Origin: VGBO01 sp964453335
GTDB taxonomy: Bacteria > Actinomycetota > Acidimicrobiia > Acidimicrobiales > CAIXPF01
Length of the DNA: 64,000 bases
NCBI GenBank assembly: GCA_964453335.1
Contig: CAYVOK010000016.1
Location: 1 to 64,000 of the forward strand
Direction: 5' to 3'
Shown: piece by piece, positions 8,479 to 17,864 of the stretch
How the letters are laid out: every line of letters starts with the position of its first letter
Position numbering within the stretch: the first letter of the stretch is position 1
Notes under the pieces: model-generated
Told to the model about the DNA's origin: nothing
What the model saw: only the letters and a program-made list of their open reading frames with translations
The model's database searches: none
Translations under genes and position numbers: made by a program

Positions 8479-10503
8479 GTGGCGCTGTTCCTGCAACGGG
8501 TCATCGACGGGTTCACGAACGGCGCGCTCTACGGCTCGCTCGCGCTGGCCCTGACGCTCGTCTACCGGGCGAGCGGCCGGGTGAACCTCGCGCAGGGCGA
8601 GCTCGCCACGCTCGGCACCTACGTCGCGTTCGTGCTCGGCGCGCCGATCTCGGCAACCGTCGCCTGGACGGCGACGGCGTCACGGGTACTGCCCGGCACG
8701 CCGTGGGCACAGTGGGCGACGATCCCCGCGGCGATGGTGGTGAGCGCCATCATCGCCGTGGTCCTCGAACGCGTGGTGCTGCGACGGGCCTCGGCCCGGT
8801 CGAACGTCGCGTCGATCTCGCTCTCGGTCGGTCTGATGCTGCTCGTGAACGCCGCGGTGAGCCGGTGGTGGGGCCGCGGGCAGCGGCCGTTCCCGTCGCC
8901 GTTCGGTTCCGACCCGCTCGACCAGTTCGTCATCGGGTCGGTCCGCATCCGCTACGCGACCGTCGGTACGTGGGTCACCCTGCTCGTCGTGCTCGGCGTG
9001 TTGTCGCTGGTGTTGCGCAGCCGCGTCGGTCTTGCGTTCCGAGCGGTGGCGTCGAACCGGTCGCACGCCGCGCTGTGCGGGATCCGGGCCGGTCGGGTGC
9101 TGTCGGGATCGTGGGCGCTCGCTGCGGCGATCGGCACGCTCGTCGGCTGCCTCGCCGCGTCGAGTGTCCTCCTCACCCCGGCGATGATGACCCGCCTGCT
9201 CGTGTTCTCCCTCGTCGCCGCCACGATCGGCGGCCTGTCGAGCCCGGGCGGCGCGTTGTGTGGCGGGGTGATCGTCGGACTCGGGCAGACGATGATCGCC
9301 GCCTATGTGCCCGGCGTGAAGACCACCGGTGCGTTCCCGCTGCTCGTCGTCGCGATGGGGGTGATGCTGTATCTGCGGCCCCAGGGTCTGTTCGGTGTGC
9401 GGAAGCAGGATCCCGACGCCCCTGCCGTCGCCGCAACCCCGGACACGAGCACCCGGTCGGCCCCGATAACGCTTGCGCGGAACGGTGCCCTGCTCCGTGG
9501 CGCACGGTGGGCCGGCGGGATCGTCCTCGTCGGTGCGATCGCCGTCGGCGGCATCGTGCTCCCCTACCTCGAGGCCCGACTCCTCACCGAGCTCGTCGGC
9601 ACGGCGATCGCCGCCTGGGGGCTCGGGTTCCTGCTCGGTGACGCCGGCCGGATCTCACTCGGTCATGCGACGTTCATGGGCGTCGGCGCGTACGCGAGCT
9701 CGGTGATCGCGTTCCGGGCCGGGGTCCCCGCCCTCGTCGGCGTCGTGCTCGGCACCCTCGTCGGGTTCGTCGTCGGCACCCTGCTCGGGCTGCCGGCGCT
9801 GCGGATCCGGGGGCAGGAGCTCGCCATGGTGACGCTGTGTCTGGCGGTGATCTTCCCGTCGCTCCTGAACCGGTTCAGTTCGATCACCGGTGGCGAGCTC
9901 GGACCGCCGCCGATGCACTTGCCGGCCGCACCGGCGTGGCTGGGCCTGCCGACGGACCGCACCTACGCCTGGCTGCACCTGATCGTGCTCGCGATCGCCG
10001 TGGTCGTCGCCTGGACGCTGACGAACATCCGGTCGAGCGGGATCGGCCGGGTGATCCGGGCCGCGGCGGAGAACGACGTCGCCGCCGCCGCGATGGGTGT
10101 GCACGTCACCCGGGTGCGCACGCTCACGTTCGGGCTCGCCTCCGCCCTCGCCGCGCTCGGCGGCGGACTCGTCGCCGTGCAGTCCCAGGCGGTGACCGCC
10201 TCGCGGTTCGACGTGTCCCGGTCGCTCGCGCTGTACGCCCTGCTCGCCGTGTGCGGGACCCGCGGGCTCCTCGGCCCGTCGCTCGCCGCCGTGCTGTTCG
10301 TCGGCGTTCCCTGGTTCATGGCCGAGACCGGCTGGACGTTCGGTGCCCGGGGCGTGCTGCCCGACGCGCCGGGCGGTGGCGCGTTCCTCGTGTGGGGGCT
10401 CGCCCTCCTCGTCGTGACGGTGCTGACGACCGACGGGCTCGTGCCGGCGGCGCAGCGGGTGATCGGCCGGGTCGTCCGTGTCACCGGCGGAGACGGTCGG
10501 TAG
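8479..10503 (+). CDS. Fused LivH-LivM type ABC transporter permease
   Basis: 674 aa from a GTG with GGAG 6 nt upstream. The first half (about 1-310) matches LivH (DGFTNGALYGSLALALTLVY, then ASGRVNLAQGELATLG). The second half (about 345-670) matches LivM (LLGDAGRISLGHATFMGVGA, then AENDVAAAAMGVHVTRVRTL). One polypeptide would supply both transmembrane subunits of a branched-chain amino acid or aromatic/organic acid importer. The LivG/LivF ATPases and a free binding protein are not in the window, so they must lie elsewhere if the system works. It lies 14 nt downstream of the double CoA-transferase. Confidence 0.85.
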   Translation: MALFLQRVIDGFTNGALYGSLALALTLVYRASGRVNLAQGELATLGTYVAFVLGAPISATVAWTATASRVLPGTPWAQWATIPAAMVVSAIIAVVLERVVLRRASARSNVASISLSVGLMLLVNAAVSRWWGRGQRPFPSPFGSDPLDQFVIGSVRIRYATVGTWVTLLVVLGVLSLVLRSRVGLAFRAVASNRSHAALCGIRAGRVLSGSWALAAAIGTLVGCLAASSVLLTPAMMTRLLVFSLVAATIGGLSSPGGALCGGVIVGLGQTMIAAYVPGVKTTGAFPLLVVAMGVMLYLRPQGLFGVRKQDPDAPAVAATPDTSTRSAPITLARNGALLRGARWAGGIVLVGAIAVGGIVLPYLEARLLTELVGTAIAAWGLGFLLGDAGRISLGHATFMGVGAYASSVIAFRAGVPALVGVVLGTLVGFVVGTLLGLPALRIRGQELAMVTLCLAVIFPSLLNRFSSITGGELGPPPMHLPAAPAWLGLPTDRTYAWLHLIVLAIAVVVAWTLTNIRSSGIGRVIRAAAENDVAAAAMGVHVTRVRTLTFGLASALAALGGGLVAVQSQAVTASRFDVSRSLALYALLAVCGTRGLLGPSLAAVLFVGVPWFMAETGWTFGARGVLPDAPGGGAFLVWGLALLVVTVLTTDGLVPAAQRVIGRVVRVTGGDGR

Positions 10504-10513
10504 GGTCGGCGCC

Positions 10514-10897
10514 ATGGCCGTCACCGCCGCAGAACTCGCCGCCGTCCGTCGCCTGTGCGAAGGGTGGAACACGATGTCCCTCGAGGACTTCCGTGCCACC
10601 GTCACCGACGACTGCGCCTACCGCAACATCCCCTTCGACGACGACCTGCACATCGGGCCGGACGCGATGCACCGCACCCTCGAGGGATTCGGACGGAAGT
10701 GGGACGTGCGCCTCGAGGTGCTGCACCTCGTGGAGGGCGACGGTGTGGTGCTCACCGAACGACACGAGCACTTCACGCACCGGGCGGGCGAGAAGTCACC
10801 GTTCGTGCTGCCGGTGATGGGGATCTTCGAGGTGCGCGACGGCTTGGTGTCCGCCTGGCGCGACTACTTCGAACGCTCCCACATGCGCCTGCGCTGA
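10514..10897 (+). CDS. Limonene-epoxide-hydrolase-like / NTF2-like protein
   Basis: 127 aa. Small cone-shaped NTF2-fold protein; the pattern CAYRNIPFDDD, VVLTERHEHF and VSAWRDYFE follows limonene-1,2-epoxide hydrolase. The family's Arg-x-Asp pair reads R-H-E here and the later WRDYF Asp is kept, so activity is possible but not assured. TAGGGT ends 7 nt before the ATG, the leaderless arrangement. It converges on the Baeyer-Villiger monooxygenase with 13 nt between stops, and oxygenation followed by hydrolysis would be a sensible pairing. Confidence 0.7.
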   Translation: MAVTAAELAAVRRLCEGWNTMSLEDFRATVTDDCAYRNIPFDDDLHIGPDAMHRTLEGFGRKWDVRLEVLHLVEGDGVVLTERHEHFTHRAGEKSPFVLPVMGIFEVRDGLVSAWRDYFERSHMRLR

Positions 10898-10910
10898 ACG
10901 CGCCGTACGC

Positions 10911-12518
10911 CTACTGCAGGACGAACCCGCGGTAGTCGTCCTCGGCGACGTCGTCGCAGCGCGACCGGTACTGCGGTGCGCCGCCTGCGTACAGGACGAA
11001 CCGCTTCTCGGTGCGCCCCTCGAGGTTCTTGTTCACGCCCATGAACCACGAGTCGACCTTCGTGAAGAGCAACTTCTCGCCCGACTCGAACACGTGGTCC
11101 GTCCAGGCTTGCTCCGCCTCGGGGGTCGACACGATCCGCTGCTGGCCGTTCGCCTGCATGTGGGCCAACAGGTCGCTGATCCACTCGACGTTCTGCTCGA
11201 TGCAGCGGGTCATGTTGCAGAACGTCGCCGCGTTGTGCGGGCCGACGATCGTGAACAGGTTCGGGAACCCGGGGATGTTGAGCCCGAGGTAGGTGCGCGG
11301 TCCGTCGGCCCAGTGGTCGGCGAGCCGTTCACCGTCGACACCCCGGATGTCGATGCGATCGAACGCACCGGTCACCGCGTCGAACCCGGTCGCGTAGACG
11401 ATCATGTCGAGCTCGACGTCGCCGGCGGTCGTGCGGACCCCGGTCTCGGTGATCTCGGTGATGGGCGTGTCCCGCAGGTCGACGAGGCGGACGTTGTCCT
11501 GGTTGTAGACCTCGTAGTACTTCGTCTCGAGCGGCACGCGCCGGGTGCCGAACCCGTGGTTGCGCGGGATCAGCCGTTCGGCGATCTCCGGGTCCTGCAC
11601 CCGCTCCCGGATCTTGCGGGCGAGGAAGTCCGACATGAGCCGGTTCGACTCCTCGTTGACGAGGACGTCCCGGAAGTTGCCCATCCAGATGCCGAACCCG
11701 GGGCTGTCGTAGAGCCGCTGGAAGACGGCCTCACGTTCGTCCTCGTCGACGTCGACGGCGTTGCGCTTGTCGGTCTCGTGGACGAAACCGCCGTAGTTCT
11801 GGCGGCAGCGCTCCATGATCTGCTCGTAGTCCTCGCGGATCTGCGCCTGCTCGTCGTCGGTGATCGGCCGGTTGTGCAGCGGGGCGCACCAGTTCGGATT
11901 CCGCTGGAACACGGTGAGGTGCCCGGCGGTCTTCGCGACCTCCTGGATGGTCTGCACGCCCGTCGCACCGGTGCCGATCACGCCGACCCGCTTGCCCTCG
12001 AAGGACACCGGTTCGTGCGGCCACCGGGCGGTGTGGTGCGACTCCCCACGGAACCGGTCGACACCGGGGATGTTCGGCATGATCGGCGTCGAGAGCGCGC
12101 CGATGGCGGTGATCACGAACCGGGAGCGGTACGTGCGGCCGTCGGTGGTGGTGACGGTCCACCGCGTCGCCGCGTCGTCCCAGTGCGCCGACGCGACCCG
12201 GGCCTCGAAGGTGATGTCGCGCCGCAGGTCGAACCGGTCGGCGACGTGGTTCAGGTACCGGAGCGTCTCCGGCTGCGGGGCGAAGTGCTCCGACCAGTGC
12301 CACTCGTCGAGCAGTTCCGGATCGAAGAAGTAGCCGTACGTCCAGCTCTCCGAGTCGAACCGGCAACCCGGGTAGCGGTTCCAGTACCAGGTGCCGCCGA
12401 CCCCGTCACCGGCCTCGAGGACACGGGCGGACATGCCGAGCCGTCGCAGACGGATGAGCTGGTACAGGCCGGCCACACCGGCTCCGATGACGACGGCGTC
12501 GTACTCCTCGATCCCCAT
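10911..12518 (-). CDS. Flavin-dependent Baeyer-Villiger monooxygenase
   Basis: 535 aa, the family length. An FAD Rossmann motif GAGVAG sits at residues 12-17, an NADPH motif GTGATG near 176, and between them the Baeyer-Villiger fingerprint F-x-G-x3-H-x3-W-P is met by FRGESHHTARWP near 156-167. These NADPH-dependent enzymes insert oxygen beside a ketone to give an ester or lactone (cyclohexanone/phenylacetone monooxygenase group). The ketone substrate is unknown. The gene starts 10 nt after the engB stop on the same strand. An alternative reading as a generic flavin N-oxidase is less likely given the fingerprint. Confidence 0.88.
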   Translation of the reverse strand: MGIEEYDAVVIGAGVAGLYQLIRLRRLGMSARVLEAGDGVGGTWYWNRYPGCRFDSESWTYGYFFDPELLDEWHWSEHFAPQPETLRYLNHVADRFDLRRDITFEARVASAHWDDAATRWTVTTTDGRTYRSRFVITAIGALSTPIMPNIPGVDRFRGESHHTARWPHEPVSFEGKRVGVIGTGATGVQTIQEVAKTAGHLTVFQRNPNWCAPLHNRPITDDEQAQIREDYEQIMERCRQNYGGFVHETDKRNAVDVDEDEREAVFQRLYDSPGFGIWMGNFRDVLVNEESNRLMSDFLARKIRERVQDPEIAERLIPRNHGFGTRRVPLETKYYEVYNQDNVRLVDLRDTPITEITETGVRTTAGDVELDMIVYATGFDAVTGAFDRIDIRGVDGERLADHWADGPRTYLGLNIPGFPNLFTIVGPHNAATFCNMTRCIEQNVEWISDLLAHMQANGQQRIVSTPEAEQAWTDHVFESGEKLLFTKVDSWFMGVNKNLEGRTEKRFVLYAGGAPQYRSRCDDVAEDDYRGFVLQ

Positions 12519-12528
12519 GCGCCGGATC

Positions 12529-13125
12529 CTACGTCGGGGTCAGCAGCCCGGTGACCTCGGTCCGCAGCTCGGGGATCCCGAACCCCTTCTCGGCACTGCA
12601 CCAGCGGACCTCGGTCGGGGCGAGACCGAGCCCGGCGGCGAGTTGGGCCCGCCGCCCGCCACGGCGCGACGCCCCGACCTTGTCGGCCTTGGTCGCCACC
12701 ACCCGGATCGGCCGGCCGACGTGACGGAGCCACGCCGCCGTCTGCACGTCGAGCGGGGTCGGACCGATCTCCGCGTCGACGAGCAGCAGCACCACCTGCA
12801 GGCTCGGACGTCCTGTGAGGTACCCCTCGATCATCTGCTGCCAGGACGACCGTTCGGCGTCGGACACCTTCGCGAAGCCGTACCCGGGGAGGTCGACCAC
12901 CCACCGGCCCGGCGGCTTGCCGTCGAGCTCGAAGATGTTGATCAGCCGGGTCGCCCCCGGGGTCTTCGACGTGCGTGCCAGGTTGGTGCGGTTCGCGAGC
13001 GCGTTGAGGAGCGAGCTCTTGCCGACGTTGGACCGTCCGACGAGCGCCACCTCGACGAGCGCCTCCGGCAGCTGGTCGGGCGACGACGCCGACCGCAGGA
13101 ACTGCAGTGCGAGAGGACCGGCCAC
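12529..13125 (-). CDS. engB: Ribosome biogenesis GTPase EngB (YsxC)
   Basis: 198 aa. P-loop GTPase needed for large-subunit maturation. G1 is GRSNVGKSS, G2 lies in TPGATRLIN, G3 is DLPGYGFA, and G4 is TKADK. The GTG at 13125 was chosen because VAGPLALQFLRSA, then QLPEALVEVALVGRSN matches the family start and longer starts run into the divergent gene. TAGGCT ends 7 nt before this GTG. Its promoter lies back to back with that of the aldo/keto reductase. Confidence 0.93.
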   Translation of the reverse strand: MAGPLALQFLRSASSPDQLPEALVEVALVGRSNVGKSSLLNALANRTNLARTSKTPGATRLINIFELDGKPPGRWVVDLPGYGFAKVSDAERSSWQQMIEGYLTGRPSLQVVLLLVDAEIGPTPLDVQTAAWLRHVGRPIRVVATKADKVGASRRGGRRAQLAAGLGLAPTEVRWCSAEKGFGIPELRTEVTGLLTPT

Positions 13126-13162
13126 CGACGGGAGCCTACCGACGGGCGTAGCGTGGCCGACC

Positions 13163-14098
13163 ATGGAACTCCGGCGCATCGGCGGGCTCGACGTCTCCGT
13201 GGTGGGACTCGGGTGCAACAACTTCGGCATGACGATCGACGCCGACGCGACCCGAGCGGTGGTCGACGCTGCGCTCGACGCCGGCATCACGTACTTCGAC
13301 ACGGCGGAGAGCTACGGCGGCGGTCAGTCGGAGGAGTTCCTCGGTCTCGCCCTCCGTGGGCGCCGCGACCGTGCCCTGATCGCGTCGAAGTGGGGGTTCC
13401 CGACGAACCTCGCCGACGGTGAGATCGCCGGCGACCCGGCGATCATCCGCCGGTCGCTCGAGGGGACGTTGCGCCGTCTCGGCACCGACCACGTCGACCA
13501 CTACCAGCTGCACCGCGCCGACCCGACCACCCCCGACGAGGAGATCCTCGGCACACTCGCCGAGCTGCGCGCCGAGGGGAAGATCCGCGAGATCGGCTGC
13601 ACCCACCAGACCGCCGCGGAGATCGACGGTTGGCTCGCTGCGTCGGCGGCGTCGGGACACCCCGCCTACGCGTCGGTCCAGAACCACTACAGCCTGCTCA
13701 CCCGGGGCGACGACACGAACGGCGTGCTCGACCGCTGCCGGACGCACGGCCTCGGGTACGTGCCCTACTTCCCGCTCGAGTCGGGCCTGCTCACCGGCAA
13801 GTACCGCCTCGGTCGTGACCGGCCGGCCGACAGCCGTCTCGTGCGCTGGGGGGCACGGGCCGACGCGTTCATCGACGACGCGAAGCTCGCCGTCGTCGAA
13901 CGACTCGTCGCCTGGGCCGACGCCGCCGGATGCTCCCTGCTCGACGTCGCACTCGGTTCGCTCGTCGCGACCCCGGGTGTGGCGACGGTCATCGCCGGTG
14001 CGACGAGCCCGGCGCAGGTACGGGCGAACGTCGCCGCCGCCGCGTGGCGGCCCGATGCGGCGGCCCGGGCGGCCGTCGACGCACTCCTCGTCGGCTGA
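13163..14098 (+). CDS. Aldo/keto reductase
   Basis: 311 aa TIM-barrel NADPH-dependent reductase. The catalytic set is visible: Asp and Tyr in YFDTAESYGGG, Lys in IASKWGF, and His in YQLHRAD. A C-terminal VIAGATSPAQVRAN supplies the cofactor-binding loop. The start is ATG with TAGCGT ending 8 nt upstream, so probably leaderless, divergent from engB. Substrate unknown; carbonyl reduction in the surrounding catabolic set or detoxification are both possible. Confidence 0.88.
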   Translation: MELRRIGGLDVSVVGLGCNNFGMTIDADATRAVVDAALDAGITYFDTAESYGGGQSEEFLGLALRGRRDRALIASKWGFPTNLADGEIAGDPAIIRRSLEGTLRRLGTDHVDHYQLHRADPTTPDEEILGTLAELRAEGKIREIGCTHQTAAEIDGWLAASAASGHPAYASVQNHYSLLTRGDDTNGVLDRCRTHGLGYVPYFPLESGLLTGKYRLGRDRPADSRLVRWGARADAFIDDAKLAVVERLVAWADAAGCSLLDVALGSLVATPGVATVIAGATSPAQVRANVAAAAWRPDAAARAAVDALLVG

Positions 14099-14107
14099 CC
14101 GCCGACG

Positions 14108-14563
14108 TCAGTGGTGCAGGTCGTCGGTCCAGAGCACCGTCTCGGGTTCCTCGACGACGGGGATGTCGAGGTTCACGACGACCGGTTCCTGCCCGCTGCG
14201 CACGAGGACGCACTCGAGCGGTTCGTCCGACGCGTTGATCTCCTGGTGGGGCACGTACGGCGGCACGAAGATGAAGTCGCCGGGCCCGGCCTCGGCCGTG
14301 AACTCGAGCCGGTCACCCCACCGCATGCGGGCCCGACCGGACACGACGTAGATCACACTCTCGACCTCACCGTGGTGATGCGCACCGGTCTTCGCCTCGG
14401 GGTGGATGGTCACCGTGCCCGCCCAGAGCTTCTCGGCACCGGCGCGGGCGTGGGTGATGGCCGCCGCCCGATTCATGCCCGGGGTCTGCGCCGTGTTCGT
14501 GTCGAGCGCGGTCGACGGGATCACCTTCACCCCGTGGTCCCGCCAGTGGTCGTGGTCGCTCAT
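14108..14563 (-). CDS. Cupin-domain protein
   Basis: 151 aa. A single cupin barrel with metal motif 1 as AHHHGEVESVIYVVSG and motif 2 as GDFIFVPPYVPHQEIN, giving His-His-Glu-His ligands. ATG start preceded by AGGTGG. Such proteins range from dioxygenases to isomerases and ligand sensors, and nothing here narrows that. It converges on the aldo/keto reductase with 9 nt between stops and lies downstream of a CoA-transferase on the same strand. Confidence 0.75.
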   Translation of the reverse strand: MSDHDHWRDHGVKVIPSTALDTNTAQTPGMNRAAAITHARAGAEKLWAGTVTIHPEAKTGAHHHGEVESVIYVVSGRARMRWGDRLEFTAEAGPGDFIFVPPYVPHQEINASDEPLECVLVRSGQEPVVVNLDIPVVEEPETVLWTDDLHH

Positions 14564-14600
14564 GCCACCTTGGCTAGCACCCTGCGCCACCGGGCCGCCA

Positions 14601-15815
14601 TCACGACGACGCCGTGCGCGCTGCACCGGAGGCGACGAGCGCGGCGATCTCTGCAGCGTCGAGGCCGACCTCGGCGAGGACCTCGACGGTGTGCTCACCG
14701 AGGCGGGGCGTGAACCGCCGCAGGGCGCTCGGGCTGTCGGAGTAGCGCACGGCGTCGTGCACGTGCACGTACGCGCCCTCCGTCGGGTGTTCGACCCGTT
14801 CGAACAGTCCGACCGCGGCGAGGTGCGGGTCGTCGGCCGCGTGCGCGAGGTCGAGCACCGCCATCGCCGGGATGCCGCGCGCCTCACACGCGGCGACCCA
14901 TGCATCGGTCGTGCGGGTGGCTGCGACCTCATCGACCCAGCGGTACAACGCGTCGACGTGCGCGATGCGGGCGTTGTGGTCGGTGAAGCGCGGGTCGGCA
15001 GCGAGGTCGGCGCGGTCGCAGAGGTCGAAGAACGCCGCCCAGTGCGCGTCGTTGTACGGCAGCAACGCCACCCACCCGTCCGCCGACCGGAACGGGCGCC
15101 GGTAGGGCGTGAGGAGCCGGTCGTACCCGAACGGCGCGAGCGGCGGGTCGTAGGTGGCCCCGCGCTGGTGCTCGATCACGTTGAACGCCACCATCGTCTC
15201 GAGCATGGGGACCTCGACGGTCTGCCCCCGGCCCGTGCGGGCACGGTGCAACAGGGCGGCGAGGACCGCCTGCGCGATCGTCATCCCGCACACCTTGTCG
15301 GCGATGATCGCCGGCAGGTACCCGGGCCGATCCTGGACCTGGCCGATCAGCCACGAGATGCCCGAACCCGCCTGGATCGCGTCGTCGTACGCCGGCCGGT
15401 CGGCGTAGGGGCCGTCCGAGCCGTAGCCGTTCGCCACGCAGTACACGACCGACGGGGCCGCGGCGCGCACGGCGTCCGGGTCGAGCCCGAGACGACCGAG
15501 AGCGGCGCGCCGCATGTTCGTCACCACGACGTCCGCACCGCAGAGCAGACGGAACGCAGCGGCGCGCGCCGCCGGATCCTTGAGGTCGAGGGCGATCGAC
15601 CGCTTGTTCCGCTGCAGGTTCATCGCCATCGAGCTCATCCCCGCCGACCGGGCGGGCAGGCTGTTGCGAGACGAATCACCGTCGAGCGATTCGAGGCGCA
15701 CCACGTCGGCGCCGAGATCGCCGAGGATCCGGGCGGCGAGCGGTCCCATCAGCACGGTCGTCAGGTCGACGACGCGGATCCCCTCGAGTGCACCGGGGGT
15801 CGACGACGGGAGCAT
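14601..15815 (-). CDS. CaiB/BaiF family (type III) CoA-transferase
   Basis: 404 aa from the ATG at 15815 (AGGA 7 nt upstream). ALEGIRVVDLTTVLMGPLA, LGDLGADVVRLES and NKRSIALDLKD give the standard N-terminal half, and PAYDDAIQAGSG holds the catalytic Asp. The insertion domain and PRLGEHTVEVL tail are typical. It is divergent from a polysaccharide-deacetylase-like gene with only 17 bp between starts. The acid partner is unknown; alpha-methylacyl-CoA racemase is a fold relative, but the conserved transferase Asp favours CoA transfer. Confidence 0.85.
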   Translation of the reverse strand: MLPSSTPGALEGIRVVDLTTVLMGPLAARILGDLGADVVRLESLDGDSSRNSLPARSAGMSSMAMNLQRNKRSIALDLKDPAARAAAFRLLCGADVVVTNMRRAALGRLGLDPDAVRAAAPSVVYCVANGYGSDGPYADRPAYDDAIQAGSGISWLIGQVQDRPGYLPAIIADKVCGMTIAQAVLAALLHRARTGRGQTVEVPMLETMVAFNVIEHQRGATYDPPLAPFGYDRLLTPYRRPFRSADGWVALLPYNDAHWAAFFDLCDRADLAADPRFTDHNARIAHVDALYRWVDEVAATRTTDAWVAACEARGIPAMAVLDLAHAADDPHLAAVGLFERVEHPTEGAYVHVHDAVRYSDSPSALRRFTPRLGEHTVEVLAEVGLDAAEIAALVASGAARTASS

Positions 15816-15832
15816 GGGCGTATCCTGCCGCA

Positions 15833-16720
15833 ATGGCCGCCTCGTCGACGTCCACCTTCACCCCGAACGACCGGGGGCACGTCTGCCTGTCGTTCGACTT
15901 CGACGGTCCGTCGCTGTGGATGCAACGTCGGATGACGTCGCCGACCCCGATCTCGCGCGGCGAGTTCGGCGCGGTCGCGGTGCCCCGCATCCTGCGCCTG
16001 CTCGCCGACCGGTCGATCACGGCGACGTTCTTCGTCCCCGGGCACACGATCGAGAGCTACCCGGACGAGTGCCGCATGATCGCCGACGCCGGCCACGAGG
16101 TCGCGCTCCACGGGTACGCGCACGAACTGAACACCGTCCTCTCCCCCGAACGGGAGACCTGGGTGATGGGCAGGGCAATCGAGCTCGTCGAGGGCCTGAC
16201 CGGCGTGCGGCCGACCGGCTACCGCGCCCCGTCGGGCGAGCTGACCGTGCAGACCATCGACACACTGATCGCCCATGGCATCCGCTACGACTCCTCGATG
16301 ATGGGCGACGACTACCGCCCCTACCGGGTGCGGCGCGGTGACCGGTTCCCCGAGGACGGGCCCGCCGCATGGGGCGAGGTCACCCCGCTCGTCGAGCTGC
16401 CGTTCTCCTGGACGCTCGACGACTACCCGTACCTCGAGTTCGTCACGTTCCGCCGCATGCTGATGCCGGGCCTGCGCCGCCCCGAGGAGATGTTCGCCAA
16501 CTTCACCGGCGACGTGCGCTGGATGGTGCGCGAGGTCGAACACGGCGTGTGCAACGTCGTGTTCCACCCCCAGGTGATCGGACGCGGACACCGGCTGCTC
16601 GCGCTCGAGGCATGGCTCGACGAGATCGCCGACCTCGGTGTGTCCTTCACCCGCATGGACGCGATCGCCGAGGCATTCGACGACGGCGTGCTGTTCGGGA
16701 TCGAACCGCGACCCCGCTGA
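15833..16720 (+). CDS. Polysaccharide deacetylase family (NodB-like) hydrolase
   Basis: 295 aa. NodB motifs: SFDFDGPS near residue 20 (catalytic Asp and metal Asp), HGYAHE near 90 (metal His-x3-His), and GYRAPSGE near 125. There is no signal peptide, so it acts in the cytoplasm, like the PuuE/HpPgdA subgroup that removes acyl or formyl groups from small N-substrates rather than cell wall. TATCCT ends 6 nt before the ATG. Substrate unknown. Confidence 0.82.
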   Translation: MAASSTSTFTPNDRGHVCLSFDFDGPSLWMQRRMTSPTPISRGEFGAVAVPRILRLLADRSITATFFVPGHTIESYPDECRMIADAGHEVALHGYAHELNTVLSPERETWVMGRAIELVEGLTGVRPTGYRAPSGELTVQTIDTLIAHGIRYDSSMMGDDYRPYRVRRGDRFPEDGPAAWGEVTPLVELPFSWTLDDYPYLEFVTFRRMLMPGLRRPEEMFANFTGDVRWMVREVEHGVCNVVFHPQVIGRGHRLLALEAWLDEIADLGVSFTRMDAIAEAFDDGVLFGIEPRPR

Positions 16721-16729
16721 CCGGGTCGG

Positions 16730-16924
16730 TCAGTCCGTGATGACGACGGCCTGCTCGGGGCAGTTCGCCGCCGCGAGACGGGCCTTCGCCTCGAGTTCCG
16801 GCGGCACGACACCGTCACCGGCCGCCGTGGCGTAGCCGTAGTCGTCGACGTCGAACAGTTCGGGGGCGAGGGCGTAGCAGCGGTTGTGGCCCTGGCACTT
16901 CTCCGCGATGACCGAGATCTTCAC
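16730..16924 (-). CDS. Single-cluster ferredoxin (CxxHxxC type)
   Basis: 64 aa from a GTG. The pattern KCQGHNRC, ALAPELFDVDD and NCPEQAVVI is the [3Fe-4S]/[4Fe-4S] ferredoxin family found beside actinobacterial P450s, with the middle cysteine replaced by His. It would carry electrons to an oxygenase. No P450 is adjacent; the only one here is 13 kb away. The start codon overlaps the pyrF stop as GTGA, so it is translationally coupled to pyrF, yet TAGGAT also ends 7 nt upstream. Confidence 0.85.
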   Translation of the reverse strand: MKISVIAEKCQGHNRCYALAPELFDVDDYGYATAAGDGVVPPELEAKARLAAANCPEQAVVITD

Positions 16925-17862
16925 GGCGCCGATCCTAGAGCGGCGGCGAGGGCACGGTTCATCGCGTCGAGTGCCTCCCCGGTCGCCTGCTGCCAGCGCT
17001 CGGGGGACTCCGCCCGCTGCCATGCCCCCCACAGTTCGCGGGAGGAGTTCACGACGAGGCCGGCCGTCGACGGGTCCGTCGAGCCGGGTCGTCGCCCGGC
17101 GACGGCATCGTCCGCGGTCCCGCCCTGCGCACCGAAGCCCGGTACGAGGAACACCGTGTCGGGCATGCGTGCCCGCAGCGCCCGCGCCTGGTCGGGCCAG
17201 GTCGCCCCGACGACCGCACCGACGGCGGTGAGCCCGCTCGTGCCACGTCGGCCCGCACCCCAGGCGGCCACCCGGTCGGCGACGTGCTCGGCGACGGTGC
17301 GGTCGCCCGCCGTCACGTCCTGCAGGTCGGCGGACGACGGGTTCGACGTCCGCACGAGCGCGAACACGCCGTGCTCGCCGGCCTCGTCGAGGAACGCGTC
17401 GATCCCGTCGCTGCCGAGGTATGCGTTCACCGTCGCCCAGTCGGCGCCGAGACCGGCGCCGACCGCGGCGCCACCGAAGCCCGGCGCACCACCGAACATC
17501 GCGTCCCGGTAGTGCTCCGCGGTCGAGCCGATGTCGTTCCGCTTGCCGTCGACGATCACGGGGATCCCGAGGGTGCGGGCCCGCTCGACGGTGGCGGCGA
17601 GCACGTCCCACCCGGCGGTCCCGTACGCCTCGTAGCAGGCGACCTGCGGTTTGACGACCGCGCATCGTCCGGCGACCGCCTCGAGGATGCCGAGGTTCGT
17701 CGCCAGGAACGCCTCGGCCACCGCCGCGACGGTGTCGCCGTGGCGGGTGAGCGCTGCGTCGCGCACGGGCGGCGGCACGAGTGCCGGCCTGGGGTCGAGA
17801 CCGACGCACGCGACCGACCCGGTCGCGGCGATCGACGCGACGAGTCGGTCGGCGACGTGCAC
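16921..17862 (-). CDS. pyrF: Orotidine 5'-phosphate decarboxylase
   Basis: 313 aa, the longer subfamily 2 form common in actinobacteria. Catalyses OMP to UMP in pyrimidine synthesis. VDGKRNDIGST holds the DxKxxD catalytic block near residue 95, CVGLDPRPA starts the barrel, and VPGFGAQGG is the phosphate loop. GTG start 2 nt after the stop of the amidohydrolase. It is not with other pyr genes; instead it lies between an amidohydrolase and a ferredoxin in a tight minus-strand run. Confidence 0.92.
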   Translation of the reverse strand: MHVADRLVASIAATGSVACVGLDPRPALVPPPVRDAALTRHGDTVAAVAEAFLATNLGILEAVAGRCAVVKPQVACYEAYGTAGWDVLAATVERARTLGIPVIVDGKRNDIGSTAEHYRDAMFGGAPGFGGAAVGAGLGADWATVNAYLGSDGIDAFLDEAGEHGVFALVRTSNPSSADLQDVTAGDRTVAEHVADRVAAWGAGRRGTSGLTAVGAVVGATWPDQARALRARMPDTVFLVPGFGAQGGTADDAVAGRRPGSTDPSTAGLVVNSSRELWGAWQRAESPERWQQATGEALDAMNRALAAALGSAP

Positions 17863-17864
17863 GA

